This document shows positions 54,231 to 61,142 of a stretch of 64,000 bases of DNA, piece by piece; position 1 is the first letter of the stretch; each line of letters starts with the position of its first letter. The translations under genes were made by a program, and so were the position numbers. The stretch is from an uncultured Christensenella sp. (GTDB lineage: Bacteria > Bacillota > Clostridia > Christensenellales > Borkfalkiaceae). The stretch lies in contig CAJTKX010000002.1 in assembly GCA_910577055.1 (NCBI GenBank), positions 186,001 to 250,000 of the forward strand. The letters are read 5' to 3'. The notes below the pieces were generated by a model. That model made no database searches. It was not told the origin of the DNA and was given only the letters and a program-made list of their open reading frames with translations.

Positions 54231-54413
54231 ATGACTTTGCCTAACGATGATTTTATTTTACTATCCCTCGTCAACACAAAACTGCGCGACGAGTACTCCT
54301 CGCTTGAAGATTTGTGCGATGCGGAAGGGGTTTCTCAACAAGAAATTTGCACCCGTTTAAATGCGCTTGGATATGCGTACACCCCCGAATATAACGCGTT
54401 TAAGCGCGTTTAG
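54231..54413 (+). CDS. DUF4250 small protein
   Basis: 60 residues, PNDDFILLSLVNTKLRDEYSSLEDLCDAEGVSQQEICTRL, matching the DUF4250 family of Firmicutes. Probably a small helical DNA- or protein-binding module. Role unknown. TATAAT at 54218 precedes it. It is divergent from mnmA. Confidence 0.85.
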   Translation: MTLPNDDFILLSLVNTKLRDEYSSLEDLCDAEGVSQQEICTRLNALGYAYTPEYNAFKRV

Positions 54414-54422
54414 TAGGCATAC

Positions 54423-54466
54423 GCACCCGTAGCCCGGTTGGATAGAGTAGGAGTCTCCGTCGTACC
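54423..54466 (+). pseudogene. tRNA-Arg 5' fragment 1
   Basis: GCACCCGTAGCCCGG, TTGGATAGAG and CTCCG resemble the acceptor and D-arm of tRNA-Arg, but the anticodon stem fails and no T-arm follows. Likely a relic of repeated integration at tRNA-Arg. Confidence 0.5.
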
Positions 54467-54518
54467 GAAGCGCGAAAGCGCTTACGCCTTGTGTCGTTGG
54501 TTTACAAAAAATAAATAC

Positions 54519-54566
54519 GCACCCGTAGCTCAGCCGGATAGAGCATAGGCCTCCGACGTCTATGCT
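54519..54566 (+). pseudogene. tRNA-Arg 5' fragment 2
   Basis: GCACCCGTAGCTCAGCCGG followed by a full anticodon arm (TAGGC-CTCCGAC-GTCTA, anticodon CCG). It stops before the T-arm, and unrelated AT-rich DNA follows. Confidence 0.65.
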
Positions 54567-54612
54567 TTATCTTAAAAATTCCACAATATATAGTTGGTTA
54601 TCAAGCAATAAA

Positions 54613-54629
54613 AACACATATATTGTGTT
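54613..54629. promoter_or_regulatory. AT palindrome beside the tRNA-Arg relics
   Basis: AACACATATATTGTGTT, nearly the same as the palindrome beside attL of the tRNA-Cys element (11628). Between 54567 and 54727 I see nothing else but a second tRNA-like scrap near 54662 (GATAGGATAGAG). Confidence 0.45.
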
Positions 54630-54727
54630 TGCATAAGTTTTATACACCCAAATATACACCCTGATAGGATAGAGTAAAGGCTAACTGCATTGTTTTAAGC
54701 CGTAATTTTTATAAAATTTAATATCTT

Positions 54728-54803
54728 GCGCCCGTAGTCTAATTGGATAAAATCGTGCCCTCCGACGGCATTGTTGAGAGTTCGAGCCTCTCCGGACGCA
54801 CCA
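54728..54803 (+). tRNA. tRNA-Arg(CCG), possibly altered
   Basis: 76 bases with anticodon loop CTCCGAC (CCG), T-arm GAGAG-TTCGAGC-CTCTC, and CCA. The acceptor has one C-A mismatch (GCGCCCG/CGGACGC) and the D stem (GTCT/AAAT) is poor. It may be a recombined or decaying copy; function is uncertain. Confidence 0.6.
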
Positions 54804-54807
54804 CAAT

Positions 54808-54839
54808 AAAACAACCCCCGTTAAGACGGAGGTTGTTTT
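54808..54839. terminator. Terminator between tRNA-Arg and the excisionase-like gene
   Basis: AAAACAACC-CCCGT pairs with ACGG-A-GGTTGTTTT. The right part overlaps the end of the convergent gene. Confidence 0.75.
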
Positions 54840-55453
54840 GCTTTTAATATGTGAATTACTTCGTTTTCGAGCTGGTCATAATTGATAATCCAGCGGTGTC
54901 CGTTAAGCGTTTTAAAAACTCTGTCAGAATGAACGGCTTGTTCCGCTACGGTCATCGTTGCGCCTTCCAATTCGGGGTGAGTGCGTTTAAAGTTTCTTAC
55001 GCTGTCGTCGTGCCAGCGTAGACGAGGTATTTTAACTTTTTCGTTTATGTGTCTGGGGTTTATCTTTTCCATAAAAGCGTTAAAGTCTATATACCACTTG
55101 CGAGAGGAGGAAACGAAATACCAAATACCTTGTTCTTTTACGAATAGACGCAAATTGAGTTTCAGTATCTTTGTTTCGGGATCTCGTGCTAAAAACATGC
55201 GCCATATTTCGCCGCTTGTCATTAAATCACGTTTAATAAGCGGCTGATAATTAAAGTCTTGCGGAATGCAGCCGGAAAGATATTCGTAAAGCTCGTCCGT
55301 ATTTATAAGCCAAGCGTCGCCGTATTTTAAAGGCGTTATTTCTTCGGAACGTACAAGCTGGAGTATGAACCACCGAGAAATGACAGTTTTCGGATCGGTG
55401 GCTTTTATCTCTTTTAAAACGGTTTCAATTCGTCTTAATCGTGGAATGTACAT
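54821..55453 (-). CDS. Protein with repeated excisionase-like DNA-binding modules
   Basis: 210 residues. Three similar units can be seen: SRWFILQLVRSEEITPLKYGDAWLINTDELYEYL (about 25-60), VKEQGIWYFVSSSRKWYIDFNAFMEKI (about 105-132), and AEQAVHSDRVFKTLNGHRWIINYDQLENEVI (about 170-205). Each ends with W-x-I/N-Y/T-D-x-L, like short MerR/excisionase helices. It stands directly after the broken integrase in the same direction. Likely recombination directionality or element regulation; this is inference. Confidence 0.65.
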   Translation of the reverse strand: MYIPRLRRIETVLKEIKATDPKTVISRWFILQLVRSEEITPLKYGDAWLINTDELYEYLSGCIPQDFNYQPLIKRDLMTSGEIWRMFLARDPETKILKLNLRLFVKEQGIWYFVSSSRKWYIDFNAFMEKINPRHINEKVKIPRLRWHDDSVRNFKRTHPELEGATMTVAEQAVHSDRVFKTLNGHRWIINYDQLENEVIHILKAKQPPS

Positions 55454-56404
55454 TTAACTACCGTCCTTCTTGCCGAATAAATCATTAAGAGTATCGGCAG
55501 CCTGTTGGTCGCTCGTTTTAATGAAATGAGCATAAACGTCGGTTGTAGTGCTTGTTCTGGAATGTCCCGCTTTGCCGGCAACGGTTGTTAATGGTATGCC
55601 TGCTGCAATCTGAAGCGTAATATTTGTATGGCGCAAGCTATGTACGGTAAACGGAGGTAAATCTGCATCTTTTTTTAACATTCTGAGCCAAGCGTCAAAA
55701 CGGTTCGGATCGATGGGTCCGCCACGTTCACCTGTGAAAAGTCTGTCAGTTTCAATCCATTTATCGCCCCAGTTTTCTCTGTTGCGTTTATACTATTCTC
55801 TGTATTCCGAAAGCTGTTCTACAAGAACGTTCGAAATAGACATTGTGCGAATAGAATTTTCTGTTTTAGGTTCTTTTGTATAAATACCTTTTGATTTTGA
55901 ATGGTTGCTCGTTCTGCAAATGTGAATAGTACCGTTTTCAAAATCTATATCGCCCCATTCAAGTACAGCAACTTCACCACGGCGCATACCTGTCAATATA
56001 AAGATATTAAACGCTGTTCTGATGCGTATATCTTCGCAGTTCATAACAATACTGTAAAACTGCTTTGCCTGTTTGTCGTCAAGGAATTTAATACTTCTTT
56101 TTGCGCGTCTGCCGAAAGAAATGTATTCGGTAGAGGCGAAGTTATATTCGACTAAACGTTGACGTTTTGCCATAGCAAATATACATTGAGTAGCCCTTTT
56201 AACTTTTTCAATGGTGGCAGCCGCATAAAGTTTCGTGGTTTTTTCTATAAAGAACACAGATTCCACCTTGACGCCAAGAATATCTGCCATACCCTGTGCG
56301 TATTCGAGGCTAACGTTCTTACCTTTTAACGCATTAGCAAGAGAACCGCTATTGATATTAAAATTATAGCGAAAGTCCTTATACTTGATGTTTTTTTCGT
56401 TCAT
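55454..56404 (-). pseudogene. Tyrosine integrase interrupted by one amber codon
   Basis: Two parts lie in the same frame. Residues 1-203 hold the core-binding region and the first catalytic arginine (FILTGMRRGEVAVLEW). After a TAG at 55793-55795 the frame stays open and continues (YKRNRENWGDKWIETDRLFTGE ...) into the catalytic HSLRHTN, GHSRTSTTTDVYAHF end at 55454. Only this single codon, probably TGG originally, breaks it. The N-terminus also looks cut at 56404. Confidence 0.85.
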
Positions 56405-56421
56405 AACTTCTCGGATTGTAG

Positions 56422-56949
56422 GCTTCGCAGGACGATTATATTTCCCGTGTAACCGTTACCGCAACGGTAACTCCGGACAATGCAACGGACGGCGGAATAA
56501 GCGTAAATTTCTACGGCTCGTACCGCAATATGGACGACGGCGCGTTAACGGCGGATAACGCAGACGCTTTTATTAAAAATGCGTTCGGTTCTACGCTGTC
56601 TGCTACGGCCACCGTCTACTTGATGAACGTTATCAGATTTATACCTTTCATTGCCGTCATCCCATTGATTTTGGCGCTCGTTGCAAAGCTTGTGTTGACG
56701 TATTTAAAGGACGAAAAATACAAGAAGTACATAACTTGCCTTAAAATAGAATTCTCTTACATTGCGGTAGCTGCGCTTATCTCCGCGCTTGCCGTATTTG
56801 TTTGCGGGTTTTTCTTGGCCGGCACCGCTTTGAATATTTTACCGCTTATAATTCTGTCTGCGGTAATGCTCGTTAGAACGGTTGCGCTGCTTGTAGGCGA
56901 ATATTTAAGAATTAAAAAAGAAAAACAGAATGAAAATCCGACGGAATGA
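56422..56949 (+). pseudogene. 3' part of a gene for a membrane protein, lacking its start
   Basis: An open frame begins at 56422 with no start codon (SQDDYISRVTVTATVTPDNATDGGISVNFYG), then MDDGALTADNADAFIKNAF, and three membrane segments with a basic end. A shorter product from ATG 56530 is possible. The break coincides with the start of the integrase relic on the other strand, so the element's arrival or decay probably removed the 5' half. Confidence 0.65.
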
Positions 56950-56962
56950 CCCGTCGGATTTT
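56933..56962 (+). terminator. Terminator of the truncated membrane gene
   Basis: AAAATCCGACGG / CCGTCGGATTTT with a six-base loop and TTTT after. It overlaps the end of the frame. Confidence 0.88.
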
Positions 56963-57014
56963 TTATATTGAAAAATAAAAACGTTTGTGGTAATATTAAA
57001 GTCGGAGAATAAAA

Positions 57015-58598
57015 ATGACGATACATCACGACAAGCTTGCATACGGGCGGCTTCAAAAGACAAGCGAGGATTTAACCGATGCGCGAATAACGGAAATGTT
57101 AAAGCAACTGTCTTCTGACGGGAAGTTCGTGCTTGCCCTCGACCAAGGCACCACAAGCACGCGCGCAATCGTATTCGATAGGTGCGGAAACGTTATTTCC
57201 CGCGCCCAACAAGAGTTCCCTCAAATATATCCCCAAGCGGGCTGGGTAGAGCATTCGCCGCAAGATATTATGGGGTCTACGGTGGCTGTTATAGGCGAAG
57301 CACTTGTGCGCGCGGGGCTTTCTGCGCAAGACGTCGCCGCCATAGGAATTACCAATCAGCGCGAAACCACCCTCGTATGGGATAAGAAAACGGGCAAGCC
57401 AATTTATAACGCAATCGTGTGGCAGTGCAGAAGAACGGCGGGCTTTTGCGACGCACTTAAAAAGGAAGGCTTTGCCGAAAAGATTTATAACAAAACGGGG
57501 CTTGTGCTCGACGCATATTTTTCCGCAACCAAGATAAAATGGATTTTGGATAACGTGGAAGGCGCGCGTGAGCGCGCCGAGCGCGGCGTGCTTGCCTTCG
57601 GCACGGTGGATACTTTTGTTTTATGGCAGCTTTCCAAGGGTAAAATATTCGCAACCGACTACACCAACGCAAGCCGCACAATGCTGTTCAATATTCACAA
57701 GCTTAAATGGGACTCCGAGCTGTTGCGGCTGTTCGACGTGCCCGCAAGCATGTTGCCGGAAGTGCGTCCGTCAAGCTGCCTTTACGGTTACACCGACGCA
57801 AGTTTGTTCGGTTCGCCCATACCCGTTTGCGGAGTAGTAGGCGACCAACAAGCTGCGCTTTTCGGGCAGCTATGCACCCGAAAGGGGGAAGTGAAGAACA
57901 CTTACGGCACGGGTTGTTTTCTTCTTATGAACACGGGCGACAAGGCCGTTAAAAGCCAACACGGGCTTATAACCACCCTCGGCGCGACTGCGGAAGGCAA
58001 GCCGTGCTATGTGCTCGAAGGTTCGGTTTTCGTCGGCGGGGCGGTCGTGCAATGGCTGCGGGACGAGATGAAGTTAATATCTTCTTCCGACGACAGCGAA
58101 ACGCAAGCTATAAAAGTTAAGGACAGCGGCGGGGTTTACGTTGTACCCGCTTTTACGGGGCTTGGCGCGCCGTATTGGAACGCTGCGGCGCGCGGCACCG
58201 TAACGGGAATAACCCGCGGCACCACTCGCGCGCATCTTATTCGCGCCGCTTTGGAGGGTATCGCCTACGAGGTGTGCGATTTGGTTCAAGCAATGGAAAA
58301 GGACGCGGGCGTAAAAATTACTCGTCTTGCCGTAGACGGCGGCGCGTGCAAAAACAATTTTCTTATGCAGTTCCAATCCGACCTTCTCAACTGTACCGCC
58401 GTCCGACCCAAAGTTGCCGAAACTACCGCGCTTGGCGCAGCGTACCTTGCGGGGCTGAACGCGGGCTATTGGAGCGGGCTTGAAGAAATAGGCAAGAATT
58501 TCGAAGTCGAGCGAACCTTTACGCCGACTATGTGCGAAGGGGAGAGGATAGCTTTTTTAAACGGTTGGCGCGAAGCCGTAAAAAAAGCTATGTTATAA
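57015..58598 (+). CDS. glpK: Glycerol kinase with an N-terminal extension
   Basis: 527 residues. The kinase begins at about residue 37 (FVLALDQGTTSTRAIVFD). Phosphate and substrate sites: ITNQRETTLVWD, GVVGDQQAALFGQ, TYGTGCFLLMNTG and LAVDGGACKNNFLMQ. It makes glycerol-3-phosphate. The first 36 residues (HHDKLAYGRLQKTSEDLTDARITEMLKQLS) are extra to the family, yet the ATG has GGAG at good spacing, so the extension is probably translated. No glpF or glpD nearby. Confidence 0.94.
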   Translation: MTIHHDKLAYGRLQKTSEDLTDARITEMLKQLSSDGKFVLALDQGTTSTRAIVFDRCGNVISRAQQEFPQIYPQAGWVEHSPQDIMGSTVAVIGEALVRAGLSAQDVAAIGITNQRETTLVWDKKTGKPIYNAIVWQCRRTAGFCDALKKEGFAEKIYNKTGLVLDAYFSATKIKWILDNVEGARERAERGVLAFGTVDTFVLWQLSKGKIFATDYTNASRTMLFNIHKLKWDSELLRLFDVPASMLPEVRPSSCLYGYTDASLFGSPIPVCGVVGDQQAALFGQLCTRKGEVKNTYGTGCFLLMNTGDKAVKSQHGLITTLGATAEGKPCYVLEGSVFVGGAVVQWLRDEMKLISSSDDSETQAIKVKDSGGVYVVPAFTGLGAPYWNAAARGTVTGITRGTTRAHLIRAALEGIAYEVCDLVQAMEKDAGVKITRLAVDGGACKNNFLMQFQSDLLNCTAVRPKVAETTALGAAYLAGLNAGYWSGLEEIGKNFEVERTFTPTMCEGERIAFLNGWREAVKKAML

Positions 58599-58609
58599 AA
58601 TTAAAAAAT

Positions 58610-58642
58610 CAGCCGCCCGCGGAATTTTTCCGCGGGCGGCTG
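58610..58642 (-). terminator. Terminator for minus-strand genes, after glpK
   Basis: A 13-bp stem CAGCCGCCCGCGG / CCGCGGGCGGCTG. The T tract (ATTTTTTAA) is on the minus side, so it mainly ends the ATP-grasp/small-ORF transcript. Confidence 0.8.
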
Positions 58643-58684
58643 AGCTTAATCAGAGTTTGGTTGGTGTTACGCTTTCGCAAAAAA

Positions 58685-58712
58685 TACGCGATTAAACGGA
58701 ACGTTTACTCGA
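58685..58712 (+). repeat. Family B palindrome after the small ORF
   Basis: AATACGCGATTAAACGG, then AACGTTTA. The stop codon of the 54-residue ORF (minus strand) lies inside it, much as the jag stop lies inside 38342. Confidence 0.55.
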
Positions 58713-58869
58713 TACTGTTTTTGCCGTCGATGTTATTATACATTTCGTGAAATTTTTTGACCTCGTCGGGGTCGAGAGAAACCTTTTGAAACAAACCCGT
58801 GCATTCGTTCGCGCTGGCGCAATGTTCAAAAATATCCTCAATCAATTTATTCTGTTTGCGATTGCTCAT
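58705..58869 (-). CDS. Possible 54-residue acidic helical protein
   Basis: MSNRKQNKLIEDIFEHC ... LDPDEVKKFHEMYNNI. The codon pattern looks coding, and it follows the ATP-grasp gene in the same direction with a family A repeat between. No Shine-Dalgarno and no known family. Without it, 58599-58927 would be a geneless stretch. Confidence 0.45.
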   Translation of the reverse strand: MSNRKQNKLIEDIFEHCASANECTGLFQKVSLDPDEVKKFHEMYNNIDGKNSIE

Positions 58870-58891
58870 ATTCTTATTTTGCGCCGTTATC

Positions 58892-58932
58892 GCAAAAAAT
58901 ATGCGTTATTTAAGGCATATTCGGGGGTTAAC
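58892..58932 (-). repeat. Family A repeat directly after the ATP-grasp stop
   Basis: On the minus strand: TTAACCCCCGAATATGC, CTT, AAATAACGC, ATATTTTTTGC. The first bases include the stop codon of the gene. Confidence 0.8.
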
Positions 58933-59806
58933 GGTAAATTTCTCTATAAATATGCTCGGCGTAAAGCCGCGCTATATTTGCGCCCGTAACCCTTTCTATG
59001 CCTCCGAAAAACGCGTTTGAGTTCACTTCGCACACGAAATAGTTCCCGTTTTTGCCGTATAAAACGTCAATTCCGCAATATTCGAGGTTAAGCGTTTTTG
59101 CCGTTAATTCGCATATATTACATAGGCAATCATCAATTTCAACGGGTTTTGCCGTTCCGCCAAGTTCTAAATTGGAGCGGAAATCTTTATCCGATTTTCT
59201 CTGCATAGCGGCAACCGCCTTGCCGCCGATGACTATTACGCGTACGTCCTTGCCCGCGCTCGAAGAAATAAACTTCTGAAAGAGGTGAGGGGTGCATTTA
59301 AGCTTTTCGCAAAGGCTTTCAAGCTCGTTGCGGTCGTCCGCCTTGTAAACCCCCTTGCCAAGCGACCCGTAGCTTTCCTTTACTATGACGGGATAGCCCA
59401 AGGTTTTTTCCAAAAATAGAATATCGTCTGCGCGCACCGTCGCACCCGCGTCGTAGCACAAAAGCCCCGCAACCGTCGTCGGCATAGGTATTCCCCGCCC
59501 CGAAAGGGCAAGGTGAGTTTCCATTTTATCGTCGCACACACGCACCGCGGCGTGACTGTTAAACAACCGCAAGCCCGTCTTTTCCAACATTTCGGAGGCG
59601 TACTTGTCCTTGTCCAAATACACGCAAAAATCGTATTCGGGTAGTTTGCTAAAAAGCTTGCCGCCGTCAAGGTATGCAAAAAAGCCGTTCCGCCTTATAT
59701 CCGCCCTCACGCCTAAGCGCGCGAATTCGGTTTTAAGCCGTTCGGCTTGGTTCAGCCCCGTAGGCAAAGTCGAATATGCGTTTGTAAGAATAATTCCGCG
59801 TTTCAC
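58928..59806 (-). CDS. RimK-type ATP-grasp ligase
   Basis: 292 residues. Pre-ATP-grasp region (1-110), ATP-binding YPVIVKESYGSLGKGVYK with the Lys and flexible glycine loop, LFQKFISSSAGKDVRVIVIGG, and Mg ligands in FVCEVNSNAFFGGIE. RimK-like enzymes add amino acids, often glutamate, to a protein or cofactor. Substrate unknown. The next gene upstream (59803) overlaps its start by four bases, so the two form an operon. Confidence 0.88.
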   Translation of the reverse strand: MKRGIILTNAYSTLPTGLNQAERLKTEFARLGVRADIRRNGFFAYLDGGKLFSKLPEYDFCVYLDKDKYASEMLEKTGLRLFNSHAAVRVCDDKMETHLALSGRGIPMPTTVAGLLCYDAGATVRADDILFLEKTLGYPVIVKESYGSLGKGVYKADDRNELESLCEKLKCTPHLFQKFISSSAGKDVRVIVIGGKAVAAMQRKSDKDFRSNLELGGTAKPVEIDDCLCNICELTAKTLNLEYCGIDVLYGKNGNYFVCEVNSNAFFGGIERVTGANIARLYAEHIYREIYR

Positions 59807-60411
59807 TGTTGTTTTAAATAATTTTTGTAAGTTTTTTTATCGGGCGTGCCGTTCTCTATAATGCTTACTGCCTTACTTTGTTTTCCGCCCTTAATGGCGC
59901 AATACGCTACCGATTTATACTTTCCGCCCCGCTCAGCAAGCTTGCAGAACGTCGCCTCTAACCTTTCAACTATCGCGTTGAAAATATTCGATTTTTTAGC
60001 CGCCGAAAGCTTGCCGAAAGATGAAAAATCGAATACTACTTGCTCTTTAAAGTTGTTTGCTTTTACAAAAAATTCGCTACCGTCATAAGAAATATAATAT
60101 GTAAGTCCGTCCTTTTCGGGGTGCATTAGCGCGGCGTTTTCAATAAAAACCTCTTGCACATAATTTTTAATTAAGCGGTCAAGCGTTTTACCGAATTTAA
60201 GGTTACAAATCGCCGCCGCCAACGAAAAAACGCCAACGGGCAAACACGTCAGTGACGCATAAACCCGCAAATCGTTATCGGCTTTCGCTATTGCAATCGC
60301 AAATAAGACTATAAGCGCAACGCATGAAATCCCCGCGCAAATCAGCGCTATCAGCCCGCAAAGCTCGCCCTTTTTAAGTTTTTTAATTTCTTCGGTGTTT
60401 AAATTCGCCAT
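59803..60411 (-). CDS. Membrane protein with two helices, partner of the ATP-grasp gene
   Basis: 202 residues. Two membrane helices (about 17-40 and 50-68), then a soluble domain (DGLTYYISYDGSEFFVKANNFKEQVVFDFSSFGKLSAAKK ... AEPGGKY-like AERGGKYKSVAYCAIKGGKQSKAVSIIENG). No known family. The four-base overlap with the ATP-grasp gene suggests a shared task. Confidence 0.75.
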   Translation of the reverse strand: MANLNTEEIKKLKKGELCGLIALICAGISCVALIVLFAIAIAKADNDLRVYASLTCLPVGVFSLAAAICNLKFGKTLDRLIKNYVQEVFIENAALMHPEKDGLTYYISYDGSEFFVKANNFKEQVVFDFSSFGKLSAAKKSNIFNAIVERLEATFCKLAERGGKYKSVAYCAIKGGKQSKAVSIIENGTPDKKTYKNYLKQQ

Positions 60412-60488
60412 AACTATATTTTAAAACACACCGTCCGCTCCGTCAAGTTTTTCTTGAAAATAATTGCAAATTGCGGTATAATGGCGGT

Positions 60489-60926
60489 ATGAAGCTTAAT
60501 TTTGAATTAGTGCCCGACAGCTGTTGGTACAGCAATTTAAGAAGTATCCTAAGCCCCGCACAGTGGGACGTAGTCCGCAAGGAAGCGTACGCCCGCGCCG
60601 GCGGTAAATGCAGCATATGCGGGGGTGTATCGCCACGATTGGAGGCTCATGAACAGTGGGAATACGACGAAAAGAACGCCGTTCAAAGGCTTAAAAACGT
60701 TATTGCGGTTTGCAAAAACTGTCATGAGGCTATCCATATCGGCAGAACAACGTTGACGGGCGGCGAAGAGCGGGCGAGCGCCCATTTTATGAAAGTTAAC
60801 GGCTGTAACTACGCCGAGTACCGCAAAGCGTTGGGCGAGGCGAACGAGGAACACCGCCGCCGGAACCGAATTCCGGAGTGGAAGCTGGACTTGTCGTATT
60901 TGAAAAAATTTGTACACAATATATAG
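60489..60926 (+). CDS. HNH-type nuclease-like protein
   Basis: 145 residues from ATG at 60489. The zinc and HNH elements are visible: CSICG, LEAHEQWEYDEKN, and CKNCHEAIHIG. N-terminal NFELVPDSCWYSNLRSILSPAQWDVVRKEAY is typical of a group of small bacterial HNH proteins. It could cut DNA or only bind it. It stands alone between the ATP-grasp operon and nrdD; its stop lies within the NrdR box region. Confidence 0.85.
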   Translation: MKLNFELVPDSCWYSNLRSILSPAQWDVVRKEAYARAGGKCSICGGVSPRLEAHEQWEYDEKNAVQRLKNVIAVCKNCHEAIHIGRTTLTGGEERASAHFMKVNGCNYAEYRKALGEANEEHRRRNRIPEWKLDLSYLKKFVHNI

Positions 60927-61073
60927 TAAGTTCGTTAAAAATTTTCACACAAGATATTGTGCCCCAACACTTGACATTGCTTTATTTAAGTATTATACTT
61001 TTCCTTGCTGCGCTTGAGAAAAGGTTTGGCAAAGACAAGTTATTTTTTTATTTTTTACACAATATATTGTATA
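60914..61073 (+). promoter_or_regulatory. NrdR-type operator boxes upstream of nrdD
   Basis: ACACAATATATAGTAA (60914-60929), ACACAAGATATTGTGC (60947-60962) and ACACAATATATTGTAT (61058-61073) match the NrdR consensus ACACAATATATTGTGT. The first two are 33 bases apart, about three helical turns. NrdR represses ribonucleotide reductase genes when dATP is high. The nrdR gene itself is not in the window. Confidence 0.85.
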
Positions 61074-61081
61074 AGCAAGTA

Positions 61082-61110
61082 TTGACAAGCCACTAAATAT
61101 ATGATAGAAT
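61082..61110 (+). promoter_or_regulatory. nrdD promoter
   Basis: TTGACA (61082-61087), 17 bases, TAGAAT (61105-61110), directly downstream of the third NrdR box. Confidence 0.7.
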
Positions 61111-61142
61111 TGTTTTACTTGCACTTTTCGGAGGAAACAGAG

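Noticed and set aside
54423..54803. A tandem array of three functional tRNA-Arg genes
   Set aside because: Two copies lack the T-arm and 3' acceptor, so they cannot fold into tRNA.
61101..61142. nrdD starting at the upstream ATG
   Set aside because: That ATG lies within the -10 region of the promoter; the ATG at 61143 has GGAGG upstream and matches the family start.
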